Origin: Astrothelium macrocarpum
Lineage: Eukaryota > Ascomycota > Dothideomycetes > Trypetheliales > Trypetheliaceae
Reading direction: 5' to 3'
Assembly: GCA_021030915.1 (NCBI GenBank)
Contig: JAGEMR010000008.1
Span: 303,501 to 367,500 of the forward strand
DNA length: 64,000 bases
Below the pieces are notes generated by a model that was given only the letters and a program-made list of their open reading frames with translations, was not told where the DNA came from and made no database searches. Positions 35,210 to 45,248 of this stretch are shown here, piece after piece (the first letter of the stretch is position 1; every line of letters starts with the position of its first letter). Both the position numbers and the translations under genes were made by a program.

Positions 35210-35890
35210 TCACCAAGTGCCTACGAAATAGTCAATTGGCCACAATTCATTCCGCACGTGCAATGAAGTGTGACTTATCACGTCAAATGGTGAATTCAAT
35301 ATCTTGACCATAGAGGCTTTAAGGTTCTTGGGCCAAGATCTAATTGGTCTGTGATTATATTTATAAAGCGCTAGGAAGGCACTTAGTTCGAGCACTCGGA
35401 AAAATTGGCACAAAGCCTTCTCTAGATCCGTCGCGTGCAACAGAGTTTCCACAGTGTAGACTCCATCTATGGACTCATCCAAAATTCCATCAAGATGGTG
35501 AAAGTCCATTTTTGGAACCGACACCTCATTCTCGAACCCTGCTGCCTTGATGTTTCGTTTTGCTTTGACGAGGTGATGGCCGATGACATGGATGGCAACA
35601 ACTCGAAGCCCCTTCTTCGCCATGAATATTGCACCATGCCCCTTTCCACAACTTGCATCCAACACTGTTCCGCCAACAGAAATGTCCAGAGAGTTGTAAA
35701 GATGCTCTTCCATTGCTCTCAAGGCACGAAGAATCGGAAACAGCCATATGGTTCCAGGTAAGTAGAAGCTGGAATGACGTGTTCCGCAGAACACAAGTCG
35801 GTAGTATATTCATGATTCCAAGAAGTAATAATACTCGGTCAGGGAGGGGTTGTGGTCAAATAAAGATACGTTTTCGAAATTGACTGCCAT
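35210..35890 (-). pseudogene. N-terminal half of the same type of methyltransferase, with a premature stop
   Basis: The frame starts at an ATG at 35890 (MAVNFENVSLFDHNPSLTEY) and runs 26 codons to a TGA at 35812-35810. It then continues in the same frame as IYYRLVFCGTRHSSFYLPGT and RALRAMEEHLYNSL. The SAM-binding motif I follows (VLDASCGKGHGAIFMAKKGL), then HLVKAKRNIKAAG, KMDFHHLDGILDESIDGVYT and FFRVLELSAFLALYKYNH. Homology fades at about 35300, just after PKNLKASMVKI, exactly where the plus-strand fragment at 34642 picks up the family sequence. The last 29 codons look unrelated. The enzyme is thus missing its substrate-specificity C-terminus and is interrupted. It lies beside a DHCR24-like gene, which may be coincidence or a remnant of a sterol-modifying pair. 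Confidence 0.7.
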
Positions 35891-36877
35891 GGCGGAAACG
35901 ATCTCGAGGCTCAAATTCTGCAGACTGACAAAAGTCGTGAGTGTCTCAGAAGTAACCTCAGGAAGCTGAAGATTGTATCTACAGTGCTCAACGCGCATCT
36001 GCGACTAAGATACTCCCGGTCATCACGGTCTGGTAGATGAGAACGCTTAGACACAGTGATTGGCACCGTGGAAAGCAAAGAAGAAATGGGGAGAAGATAC
36101 AAGTAGCGCAGGCATATTAAAGTCTTCATCAAGATTGCCTCGACTGGATGAGAGCACAAGATTTAGTTCTTCAGCACATCGCAAACAAACAGCTTCAGAA
36201 ACTCCTTTATCCCTATGAGCTCGGATATCTATAGATGCGGATAAGCCGGAAACAATGCGGCAGAGACCACTATATCTGTTGGGATAATCGTTTGTAAAAT
36301 TCACAAGTTGCAAGAAAACTAATTCACCAAATAACCGTTACGAGACCTTCAAAGGTAACAATGGTACAATCTGGTAAGCATTTGTCAGTGAAAGGAATAT
36401 GTGTTTTCCAATCTCTCGAATTATTATCGGGCATCTCTACAATGGTTATTTGTTGAAATTTCTCTTGCCGGCTACGTCACTCGTTAATGCACCTCCTCGT
36501 TCCACCAAGGCCATTGGGACTCTTGCCTTAGGGAGGCTTTGATCTTTGCAAGTCTTCGGTACATGGTCCCAATTCATCGATCGAGCCTCGTGGAAACCTG
36601 TTGGGATTCCCCAAAGGTCTTTGCCTGTCTCCCGCTCCTACCTCCAGATATGACGAGCCTGAACATCATTTATCAAATGCGCTTTTGGATCAAATACAGA
36701 CTCGGTGGAATGTCAAGGTTTGCAGCATACCATCATAACGCTATATGCTTTTTGGAGCATGTAATCGCTCCCAACCTTGATAGCCAAGCTCATTTCCTTC
36801 TCCAACAATTAGCTCGGCGCAAACACCATGTGAAAGTCATGAGGCACTTCCACCCCTTCCTTGACAGAATGCAACAA
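35891..36877. other. Intergenic
   Basis: Nearly 1 kb of AT-rich DNA. The open frame 36,539-36,892 overlaps the 3' end of the sterol-reductase gene in antisense and has no recognisable domain. No feature is supported. Confidence 0.5.
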
Positions 36878-38344
36878 TTATCGAGCCAATAAATACTCGC
36901 CGCCGATCAATGCTTTTGCTACCCCGAAAAAGCCAGCCACTGGCCAGGTTTCCCAGAGCTTGAAGTAAACCCAGGTTTTCCAGTCCAGCTGGGCCAGGCT
37001 TTGTCCAGGATGCAAATCGACTTTGATCTTGTCGTAAACAGAAGGCAAGCTTTTTGCTCCATATTTTTCTCGGAGAGCCTCATACCACTTGCGGTCATAG
37101 ATTTTCCAGAATTCATCTTCCGTGTAGTAAGCTCTAGCATAAAGGCACTTTAGTCCATTTAACTCCAGTACCTTTTGCTCGATTTTACGATTCAAGAGTA
37201 CAAACTCGTCGTGATCTCTCGGACCAGGTCCCCATACACCAACGTTTACGACTAGCTCTTTGCAATATGATGGGTTCAGAGATTTCTCTGATCGAGCCGG
37301 TAACGTAAGTGGACATAACCAAAGAGGATACAAGCCAGTCTCCATAGCGACATAGTCAATGAATTTTTTCACGGTTGAAGCAGGAAGACCACAATCCTGA
37401 ACAATGTTTTCTTTTGCGAAACCGGCAGTGTGAAAGGCTCGAAACACGACACTTGTCCGCATGAACGGATCAAGCAGCCGACGTGTAATGCGATTGAATG
37501 GCGTAAGAAAATATTTAAAGGCGTACTTCATAGTCCAGAAAACACCTCGATCGTAGCGAAATAAGTAATCGCGTATGGGGATAACTTCCGCTGACGGAGC
37601 ATGACTCTTTCGGAAAAGTCTCTCCACATGAATATAAAACCAAGGGTCAGACGGCCTCGTGAATTGAATCGAGGCCTCACTCGAGCTATCACAAAATCGC
37701 CCGGTCATGATCACACCAAAATCTTTTTTGTATAGTATCCCATCAACAAAGTCGTTTGCTGGATCGTGTGCTGATTTTTCGATTTTTTCCACCGCTTCTT
37801 CAATGCTGTACACGGGGTGATAAGAAAGCTCAACATTAGGAGTCGCCCTGATTAGTCTGACGTCTAACAAAGTCACAATACCTAAAGTTCCAAAGGCACT
37901 CGCAGCCCCGTGAAAAAGATCTGCATTTTCGTTTTCAGAAGCAGTGACAATGTCGCCATTGGCCAGGATAACTTCAATGCGAGCGATCGTGTTCTCAAAT
38001 AGTCCATATTTGAACGAGGTGCTTTCGCCAGAAGATCCAGAAAATCCACCTCCTACGGTTATACCAGGAAATTCCATGACCACTTGAGGAATCAGTCCAT
38101 ACTGCAATGTTTCATTGACCAGAGCGTCCATGGAAACGTTTGGCTCCACTGTAGCAGTCATGGTTTGTTCATCAACCCGGATCACATTTTTCAGGCCACT
38201 AACGTCTACAATTTGGTCGCGCGACCATTGAATGCTTCTTGTACTATTCGTCGAACCATGATAAATCCTGAATCCCCTCTTTTGTCTATAGAAAGTTGCA
38301 ACATGCTCTGCGACAGCAGCTACAGCATCATTGTGCACCTCCAT
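36878..38344 (-). CDS. DHCR24/DIMINUTO-like FAD-dependent sterol reductase (488 aa)
   Basis: The protein has an N-terminal PCMH-type FAD-binding domain: RIYHGSTNSTR, then VDVSGLKNVIRVDEQTMTATVEPNVSMDALV, then VVMEFPGITVGGGFSGSSGESTSFKYGLFENT, the FAD-pyrophosphate region. The C-terminal substrate domain contains YPLWLCPL and the motif ARAYYTEDEFWKIYDRKWYEALREKYGA. This matches delta(24)-sterol reductases, which reduce the side-chain double bond of sterols. Most fungi make ergosterol without such an enzyme, so a different or specialised sterol-like substrate is possible. The coding part is one exon. The start at 38344 (MEVHND) is chosen because the open frame upstream has no ATG and the exon before the leader intron would bring in a stop. 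A predicted membrane-anchor helix is not obvious at the N-terminus. Confidence 0.85.
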   Translation of the reverse strand: MEVHNDAVAAVAEHVATFYRQKRGFRIYHGSTNSTRSIQWSRDQIVDVSGLKNVIRVDEQTMTATVEPNVSMDALVNETLQYGLIPQVVMEFPGITVGGGFSGSSGESTSFKYGLFENTIARIEVILANGDIVTASENENADLFHGAASAFGTLGIVTLLDVRLIRATPNVELSYHPVYSIEEAVEKIEKSAHDPANDFVDGILYKKDFGVIMTGRFCDSSSEASIQFTRPSDPWFYIHVERLFRKSHAPSAEVIPIRDYLFRYDRGVFWTMKYAFKYFLTPFNRITRRLLDPFMRTSVVFRAFHTAGFAKENIVQDCGLPASTVKKFIDYVAMETGLYPLWLCPLTLPARSEKSLNPSYCKELVVNVGVWGPGPRDHDEFVLLNRKIEQKVLELNGLKCLYARAYYTEDEFWKIYDRKWYEALREKYGAKSLPSVYDKIKVDLHPGQSLAQLDWKTWVYFKLWETWPVAGFFGVAKALIGGEYLLAR

Positions 38345-38409
38345 CTGTCTAGTTTTCCTAGTTTGCGTAATCTTCGATTTGGCTATGGCAGATTCGATTG
38401 ACGGCTGTT

Positions 38410-38473
38410 CTAAGATGAATAAAGACGTTAGTCTCACGCACTTGTAACATTGATTGTGTAGGGATACACTTAC
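38410..38473 (-). other. Probable 5'-UTR intron of the sterol-reductase gene
   Basis: A 64-bp stretch begins CAG/GTAAGT and ends CATCTTAG, lying 66 bp upstream of the start codon. Joining the flanks brings an in-frame stop ahead of the ATG, so the intron would be in the leader rather than in coding sequence. Confidence 0.5.
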
Positions 38474-38887
38474 CTGATTAACTCTTCACTTCGTTCTGTA
38501 GTTGGGACAGAGGAGGCGCGCCACGAGTCAATCCATGTAAGTGCGTCAACTTAACTACGTTTGGTTAAATCAAACCATTCATTCACTGTTATCATTCATC
38601 ATTCACCACATACCATTCAATATCGACAATGACTTTTTACAAATATCGCTAACTCAGAAGATCCAAAAAATAATATTGTAACAGTTGTGATCTGAAATTC
38701 TGGTTTCAACTACGTTTGCGTCGTCAAAAGGGTGGCACGGTCACTAGTGCACATTAGGGTGCATGGTTTCGAGGTTTTAACCCAAACCCAATCAAGTTGG
38801 CATATTGACCTCCCAAAAGACTAACTGTCCGGGTCTTTGAAGCTTCGCTATCTATGCTTCACGCTTCTCCAGTCATGCAAGATCATG

Positions 38888-39007
38888 TAATTCGTAACCG
38901 AGCTATGGAAATCAAGCAAAACCGCTATTCAACCGTAAGCATACAAAACATGGAATGTCCATAGGTATATAAAGTGTTTAAGACAGGCCGAATTCCTCGG
39001 CGATCCC
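38888..39007 (+). repeat. Left copy of a ~115-bp imperfect direct repeat
   Basis: This stretch aligns at roughly 70% by eye with 41673-41788, ending in an almost identical block (GTGTTTAAG...AATTCCTCGGCGATCC). The right copy lies in the leader of the NAPE-PLD-like gene. The two copies flank the multi-pass membrane protein gene. There are no LTR signs such as TG...CA ends or a primer-binding site. Confidence 0.55.
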
Positions 39008-39092
39008 AGCTGCAAATGAACGGGATGTCAATTGAAGCCGAGATTGCCCGGGAACCAACCATGTTCATACGTTCGCCTGCGCTTGAAGTATC

Positions 39093-40726
39093 CTAGAACA
39101 AAGGCGAATACTGCCCCCAATCTAAACTAGCGAATGCGGTCTCGGGTAGCTCGCGAAGCGAAATCAAGTCTTCTATCAAAATGTATGCTCGGGTGATGCA
39201 ATACATGGCGCAAAGGATGGTCGTTGGTATCAATATGCGAAGACGAATGTGCATTGATGGGTCGGTATCCGGCGAAATATTGCGCAGCCGGTCAAGAACC
39301 CCTTTGAAGCAGTGAGGCTTGACTATCAATTCCGAGGGTGAACCCTCGTTCTTCGTTCGATGGACAGGCGAAATTTTCCAACGGTTGAATAGACTTTGGA
39401 TGCGAGATGCTACAACTCCACCATATTGATCCACGGCCGCAATAAGTTCGCCAACGATACTGTAGATCAAAACAAAGACGGCAGAAATGCGCCATAGTAA
39501 CCGCTCTTTGCTGGTCGGAAAATGAAAGTTCCATCCAGCCATGAAAATGGCGCCGTAGCACAATATCAATGGCCCTGCGACTAGCTCAAATATAAAACTG
39601 GGCTTTGGGAATACAATGCTTGTCAAATAATCACGCTCATAAGGTAGGGCTATTTTTGGTGCTAGACGCAGTTTGCGTAGGATCTCGGTGTAGTAATACC
39701 AATGTCGGCTCAGATACCATTCCTCCCGGCCGAGAAAGCTCAATGGCGTGCCATTATATGCCAGTTGAGACTGATCCGAACGAGCCTTGGCCTAATGCAG
39801 AGATTAGTATTGACCACGGGCTATCATCTATTGCCTCGAGGCTCCGGTTGATTGCAAGCTTGCTTACCTCCGCGAGCGCGATTTTAAAGTCCACTTTCGA
39901 GTCAAGGATAATCGAGCTTGAAATATCCATCGGTTTCCGCCACCAGCAAATTGAGGTAGCTGTCATTAAAAAGATGAATGCAAGTGTCGTCAACTCAAGG
40001 GTCGTCATAGCAAGGCCTTGAATAGCACGTCCGAGAGTATTGATGGTGAACCAGATGACTTGAAGGATTGTGATGAGTCTACCAATCGGTTAGTAGGGAA
40101 TGGTGATCTCGAATCCTTTAATCAGGTCAGCTCACCTCGCAAGACCATCAGCCTTGTTCTGATCCTCTATAACTTTGTCCAATTCTAACAGTGACGGCAT
40201 GTCGACATATCCTGACTCAATGAGGAACAACAGATGCTCTGCGTTGATTGCAAATGAATGTCGTCCGGCTGCCTCCCAGTCTGGAAATCGTACATGAAAA
40301 CCTCCCATATTCATGAAAAAGCAATGGCGTAGACTTGGCCGTCCCAAGTTTTTGCCTTTAAACTTCTAAACACATGTAAGGAAAATAGTAACGGTATTTA
40401 AAAAAGAGCGATACCTTTTGTGCGTCTCTTGCTGCTTGTAGTTCTCCTATTGCATTCATGAAGATGAAGTCGGGGCCAAGAACAGCAAGTAAAAAGAGTT
40501 GGAATTTCTGTAGAAATTTCCGTCTGAATTTGTGGTGAAGCCTTGTCAAGAAATTCTGAGAGTGCTCTTGCGGGTGCCTGTCTCCTAGTGTGGGTACATT
40601 TGGGCATACTGAAGACCAGCATAACAATATGATGGTTACTCCGCAGGTTTTGAGTATGTCCCAAGTGCCACGTCCATCCGGCTGGTCTTTCCAGCCAGAG
40701 AAGATTGCGGCACCAGTATTGTTCAT
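39093..40726 (-). CDS. Fungal multi-pass membrane protein of unknown function (483 aa)
   Basis: Four exons are inferred: 40726-40415, 40365-40136, 40078-39868 and 39791-39093. Introns are 49, 57, 76 bp; the last has an ideal TACTAATC branch point. The protein begins with a short Gly-rich extracellular tail and GTWDILKTCGVTIILLCWSSVCPNVP, the signature first helix of a large family in ascomycetes and basidiomycetes. Further elements are HCFFMNMGGFHV, LITILQVIWFTINTLGRAIQGLAMTTLELTTLAFIFLMT and WWRKPMD, then two or three more helices (FIFELVAGPLILCYG, ISAVFVLIYSIVGEL, RILIPTTILCAMYCITRAY). About six or seven membrane spans are visible. I know of no established function. Phases add up exactly. 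It is flanked by an imperfect direct repeat. Confidence 0.85.
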
Positions 40727-41531
40727 TGCGCTCAGTTTGATTTTGTTCGTGTGATCAAGTTATTTATCCATTCGTCGAGTTACATGATGAAGGGACATCC
40801 TCATGATATCCGGCCTCAACACATGTTGGCGTTGCAAGGCTCTTTATATCCTATGTTGCCTGATGCACGGAGCAAACAACATAACCAGAATACGCGCGCA
40901 TTGGTTGGGATGGTCTGAAATCAAAATGCGCCACCACCAGTTGGCGAAAAAGAAATGTCAATAGCGTTTAGTGTCTCATCAGGACAGCACCGCAACTTCT
41001 TTGGTCGCGGGCCTTCCCCATAAAACATCGAAGATCGAGGCGGATGGGGACATTTGTGAGACTTTGAATGCATCTACCATGATCCTCCATACCGTCTGGC
41101 CTGTTCGAAACACCTCCCAACATTACAGTATGTAGGGTCGTGGTTGAACCTTGAAGACCAGTTCACGTCTCGATACGCACAGTGGGCTAGGGCAGAGACC
41201 AATGAGAGGTCTAGGATGAGAGGACCCGGATACGCTGTTTGCCGAGCATGTTTCAGCCACATCATGTTGAAGCTGTAGATGCTTCGCGCGCTACGATTAG
41301 TGACATTTGATATATTTGAGAAGGGTCATTCGATGAATTGGAGCCACGTACCGAAGACTGGCAAAGCTCATAGCCAAATAGAACGATGCGAATGTCCAAG
41401 ACCATCTCCATCTCGCTTACTTTTCACATAAAATCAGCCCGAGAGACAGCGGTTCAGAGGATCAGAGATCTCCATTGTACTGCCATTGTAATAACGTATA
41501 AGACTTCGCAATAAAACAATGAGTATCTTCG

Positions 41532-41570
41532 TCTTCTTCTTCTTCTTGAACTTGAACTTGAATTTGAACT
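41532..41570 (+). repeat. TTC trinucleotide and TTGAAC hexanucleotide microsatellite
   Basis: Five TTC-type units are followed directly by three to four TTGAAC-type units in the upstream region of the NAPE-PLD-like gene. Confidence 0.8.
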
Positions 41571-41672
41571 TTTAGATTTGTTGTTCGAGCGTGTAGGTAG
41601 GATACAAGAATGTTTAGCCTTGTCACGGCGTGCTCATATCAATAATTCTCTATGCTGTATCGTATAATTCAT

Positions 41673-41788
41673 CACGAGACAATTAAGCTCAAGCAAAACT
41701 CCTTTTCGACTACAAGCTAAAAGAGTTGCAATTGTCCACTGGTGCCTGAGGTGTTTAAGGCAAGAGCCAAATTCCTCGGCGATCCAAC
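41673..41788 (+). repeat. Right copy of the ~115-bp imperfect direct repeat
   Basis: This is the counterpart of 38888-39007. It lies in the leader of the NAPE-PLD-like gene, ending about 120 bp before the chosen ATG, within an open frame that lacks an ATG. Confidence 0.55.
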
Positions 41789-41909
41789 CATTCCAATCTC
41801 CGTACCACTGTCATCAACGTCACCAACGCCCACTTCAAGAACGAATCATTCCGCCCATTTACAAAATGTCCTTTCATTCCCTTATCCTCGTACATCTCCA
41901 GCGACCAAA

Positions 41910-43256
41910 ATGTCTAAATCCCCGCCGTCCTCCGTAACCATCACTCGCCTTTCCGCCCATCCACCCCCGAACTTTACCCCGACCCATCACGTCGGTGGCA
42001 GTCCCCCAACCTCCTTCCGCAACCCTTGGCCCTCTGCTGCGTCGCCGAATAGCCTCCTCAACGTCTTGAACACCCGCTTCGGTCGCAACCGCAACTTTGT
42101 CCCAGTCCCTAGCGATCCTGCCGAGCTCGTTCCCGTACGGACGCCGGATTGGGGTGCTGGCCGAGAAGGGCTGAAGGCAACATGGCTAGGGCATGCGGGG
42201 TTTTTGGTGGAGACTAGCGCGGTAGGAGAAGGTGGAGTGATGGAGAAGGAAAAGGGAGAGGGGAGAAGGGGGATACGGATTTTGTTAGACCCCGTGTTCA
42301 GCGAGCGGACTAGCCCATCGCAGTGGTTCGGGCCAAAGCGATATCGGCCGCCTCCATGTCAGATAGAGGAGCTACCAGAGGCGGACGTGGTCGTGGTGAG
42401 CCATAATCATTATGATCATCTGGATGCAGCAACGATTAAGGAGGTGGAGAGAGTAGGGAAGGGGAGGGTGAAGTATTTGTGTGGCTTGGGGAATAAAGAG
42501 TCTTTTGAGGGGATGGGAGTACCTCGGGAGAGCGTGGTAGAGATGGATTGGTGGGATAGAGTGGATGTAAGTGTGGATGGTGTTGGAAAAGTGAGGATTG
42601 CATGTACGCCAGCACAGCACTTTAGTGGAAGAGCGCCGTGGAATATGGCTGCTGGGTTATGGTGTTCTTGGGTGATTGAAGAAGATTTATTAAGTTTAGC
42701 TCATGGCGATACTGTTACTGACAGCAAGGCTTTGGCCAACGGAAGAAAGCTGTATTTTGCAGGTAGGTTGTTGGTTCTCTTATTGGTTCTCAACAGCGAT
42801 GGTGTGGTTTTCAGCTTCTATGCGTGTTTTTGCAATTGCTATTTCTATATGTCTGTTGTATTGACACTTCTTGAAGGCGATACTGGCTACCGTGCTCGAC
42901 CATCACCCGAGCCTGAAGATCTCTCAACACTTCCTCATTGTCCAGCCTTCTCTCAGATCGGCGAGCTTTATGGACCCTTTGATTTGGCTCTGCTTCCAAT
43001 TGGCCTCTATTCTCCTCCAAGCTTCATGTCTACTGTGCATTGTGCTCCAGAAGACTCTGTCTGTATACATAAGGATATTAAAAGTAAAAAGAGTATTGGG
43101 ATGCATTGGGGTACGGTAAGAGGGGGACTTAGTGCCCAGTATGAGGATGTTCGGGAGCCTCCACGACGATGGAAGGATTCTTGCGAAAAAGCCGGACTTG
43201 TCTGGAATGAAGACGCCGGTCTCCATGATATAGGAGAGACAATAATAGTTCCCTAG
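41910..43256 (+). CDS. NAPE-PLD-like metallo-beta-lactamase-fold hydrolase (410 aa)
   Basis: Exons are 41910-42762 and 42877-43256. The enzyme resembles N-acyl-phosphatidylethanolamine phospholipase D (yeast Fmp30), a zinc hydrolase that releases N-acylethanolamines from membrane lipids. Visible motifs are LKATWLGHAGFLVE, the metal site SHNHYDHLD (His165, His167, Asp169, His170), CTPAQHFSGRAPWN, LYFAGDTGY with the bridging Asp, and SIGMHWGT with a late His ligand. The 114-bp intron (GTAGGT...TTGAAG) keeps the frame open if retained, but removing it joins YFAG to DTGYR as the family requires. The start at 41910 (MSKSPPSS) is the first ATG; upstream codons are open but begin with GTG. Membrane association is likely. 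Confidence 0.88.
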   Translation: MSKSPPSSVTITRLSAHPPPNFTPTHHVGGSPPTSFRNPWPSAASPNSLLNVLNTRFGRNRNFVPVPSDPAELVPVRTPDWGAGREGLKATWLGHAGFLVETSAVGEGGVMEKEKGEGRRGIRILLDPVFSERTSPSQWFGPKRYRPPPCQIEELPEADVVVVSHNHYDHLDAATIKEVERVGKGRVKYLCGLGNKESFEGMGVPRESVVEMDWWDRVDVSVDGVGKVRIACTPAQHFSGRAPWNMAAGLWCSWVIEEDLLSLAHGDTVTDSKALANGRKLYFAGRLLVLLLVLNSDGVVFSFYACFCNCYFYMSVVLTLLEGDTGYRARPSPEPEDLSTLPHCPAFSQIGELYGPFDLALLPIGLYSPPSFMSTVHCAPEDSVCIHKDIKSKKSIGMHWGTVRGGLSAQYEDVREPPRRWKDSCEKAGLVWNEDAGLHDIGETIIVP

Positions 43257-44030
43257 AGAAGAGATACCCCAAAAGCTACCCAATTCTTTGACACCACTAA
43301 TAATTACAAGACACGTCGTGGACTACAAGGACATCTGTACAGACTTATGTATAACTCATAGAGCTCACAACGACCCCAAAAAAAATTGCAATACTCAAAA
43401 TATGCACAGGGATTGGCACATCTGGCAAACACCTGCCTACATACAGATCTTGGGTGCTTCATTCGAGGCATGTCCATCAACTACTATGTGGCTAGGATTG
43501 AATAACACGGATTGTTGTATTTGTCGGAGGCTTTTTCTTCCACCACCATCCTCTTCATGGTATCTTACAGCTGCGAGGCCGTTATGGCCAAACGCTTCAC
43601 ATCCAAAATGTCAGGCAATCCTCGAGCGCATTGGCTAAATTACCTCGAAAAGCATCTCACCGCAAATATCTGTACATATAATGAGGAGACGTCCAATGCG
43701 GTATTGAGCAGGTGAAAGCATCTTGACTATTTATTTGGGAATGTTGTAGGCTCAAAAAGACATGATCAATCGCACGTACATTGGAGAGACCCCCAATGCG
43801 ATTTTGAGTAATCAAAGCTATAGAAATTTTTGCCATTCTTGGTTGTTGGGAGCTCCCTGAGTAGTCGTATGGTAAAATACATCTCTTACAATCCGTGACA
43901 CTTTCTACTGCAGGTGATGCTACAAGAGTTTTGGAGGTTTGGAAAGAATATTGAATATATTATCTGTCTGGGTGGTTGAACCATCATCAGCGTCTCTGAC
44001 CCATATTGGGGGCCCCCCCAGCATATCTAT
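43257..44030. other. Intergenic with a short diverged duplication
   Basis: About 770 bp between convergent genes. Two diverged copies of a ~30-bp segment (around GAGACNNCCAATGCGNTNTTGAG) lie near 43,683 and 43,786. Small open frames have no support. Confidence 0.5.
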
Positions 44031-45248
44031 TCATGTTTCCTTTGGCTTTGGCCAACCAGCCTCCATTTCTAAAGCTAATTCCTTGGCGCGGAAAGCGTAT
44101 TTGCCCCGGTTCAATGTCTTTTCGTCCATTAAACGCCCTGCATTTCGTTCACGTATAATGATGTCGAGGGTTGCCCCAATCGCTTCCATCAGTTCTGCGT
44201 ATCGCATGGTTTTGCGTGCCTCTATTGCCTTTTTCCATTGTTCATTGAGTATCATTTTTTCGGCAACCCCCAGTTGTGGTTCCAGGTGCTCTTTTAGGCC
44301 ACGGAAACGCAGCCAGGCCTTCCAAAGGCGATAGGGTTCGAGCTTGTCCGCGCCTGTTGGGGGCTTACCGGCCCTACCGCACGGGGGTGGAATAGAGTAT
44401 GACCTGATCATCATTCCGTCTGGGGCTATCCGGGAATCGTTGACTCCTTCGCAGGCAAGGGTGAAGAGACAGGGGCCATTTTCTCGTGGCCTGACCATCA
44501 TAGACCATGGCCAGTACCAACGAGCTTCATCGGATTGTAATACTCGTTGATGAGTATTAGCACTTGTTCGGATGTACGAGTGAAGACTCCATGGTTTGTT
44601 CCGATCTACAAGAAATATAAAGTACTTGTGCCGGTCATGGAGGAGAAGGAGTGTCTCGAGGTTGTAGTCGACAGTGAGATTTAACGTGATCTTTAACTTT
44701 CGAATCCTCCTCAGCAATTTTCCAGCTTCATTCCGAGGTGGGAGAGGAAGTAAATGGCCTGTAGTACAAGTTCCACTGAGGGGTTCCGGATTTGGCTCCA
44801 AGGCCGAGTCAGTTGTGCCATCCTCTGTTACAGGCTTGAACACTGGATCTATGATGACATATTCAAATTCAGTGTAGAGGAACATGACGTTCTTGACTTC
44901 TTTACGAACTTGATGATTGACACCAAGGAGTGGAACCATGGAGATTAGGGGGTCACCATTTCCCTTTTTGCATTGAGTAATACAACCTGGGATGAGATTT
45001 TCGTAGATGCGGTCACGTAGTTCTGGAGGGAGATTCAAGAAACGATGAAAATGTTGCTGAGAATTGACGTGCATTCCTGTAATGGCCATATTGAAGCATC
45101 CATCTTTGGTTGTCTTGGTAATTTTATTAGGACGAGATTCGATTGCATCTTCTGGTGGAGATGTAGAATTTGGAGTGTCGTCAACTATGCCATGAATCTG
45201 TTTGCGTCTAGTGGACGTCTGAGTCGTGTTCTCTTCGGAATTCGCCAT
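44031..45248 (-). CDS. 2EXR/F-box-like fungal protein (405 aa)
   Basis: This is a single-exon gene. After a disordered Ser/Thr/Lys-rich N-terminus (about 1-65), the segment FHRFLNLPPELRDRIYENLIPG (about 67-88) matches the F-box-like/2EXR motif common in expanded families of filamentous ascomycetes. VPLLGVNHQVRKEVKNVMFLYTEFEYVI follows, the usual next element, and LRRIRKLKITLNL begins the mixed-alpha/beta body. The C-terminus is highly charged and helical. Such proteins are usually of unknown role; some F-box-like members could serve as ubiquitin-ligase adaptors, but no partner-binding features are visible. The start ATG at 45248 is the first in the frame. Confidence 0.75.
   Translation of the reverse strand: MANSEENTTQTSTRRKQIHGIVDDTPNSTSPPEDAIESRPNKITKTTKDGCFNMAITGMHVNSQQHFHRFLNLPPELRDRIYENLIPGCITQCKKGNGDPLISMVPLLGVNHQVRKEVKNVMFLYTEFEYVIIDPVFKPVTEDGTTDSALEPNPEPLSGTCTTGHLLPLPPRNEAGKLLRRIRKLKITLNLTVDYNLETLLLLHDRHKYFIFLVDRNKPWSLHSYIRTSANTHQRVLQSDEARWYWPWSMMVRPRENGPCLFTLACEGVNDSRIAPDGMMIRSYSIPPPCGRAGKPPTGADKLEPYRLWKAWLRFRGLKEHLEPQLGVAEKMILNEQWKKAIEARKTMRYAELMEAIGATLDIIIRERNAGRLMDEKTLNRGKYAFRAKELALEMEAGWPKPKET

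Larger units (their letters stand above)
40727..41909. other. Divergent intergenic region with repeats
   Basis: About 1.2 kb between the membrane-protein gene and the NAPE-PLD-like gene. It contains a simple-sequence tract at about 41,532-41,570 and the right copy of a direct repeat at 41,673-41,788. A minus-strand open frame at 41,074-41,265 has no recognisable domain. Confidence 0.55.

Noticed and set aside
36539..36892. Plus-strand open frame of 117 codons
   Set aside because: Overlaps the 3' end of the sterol-reductase gene in antisense; no domain.
38888..41788. Direct repeat read as LTRs of a retrotransposon
   Set aside because: No TG...CA ends, no primer-binding or polypurine site and no reverse-transcriptase sequence between the copies.
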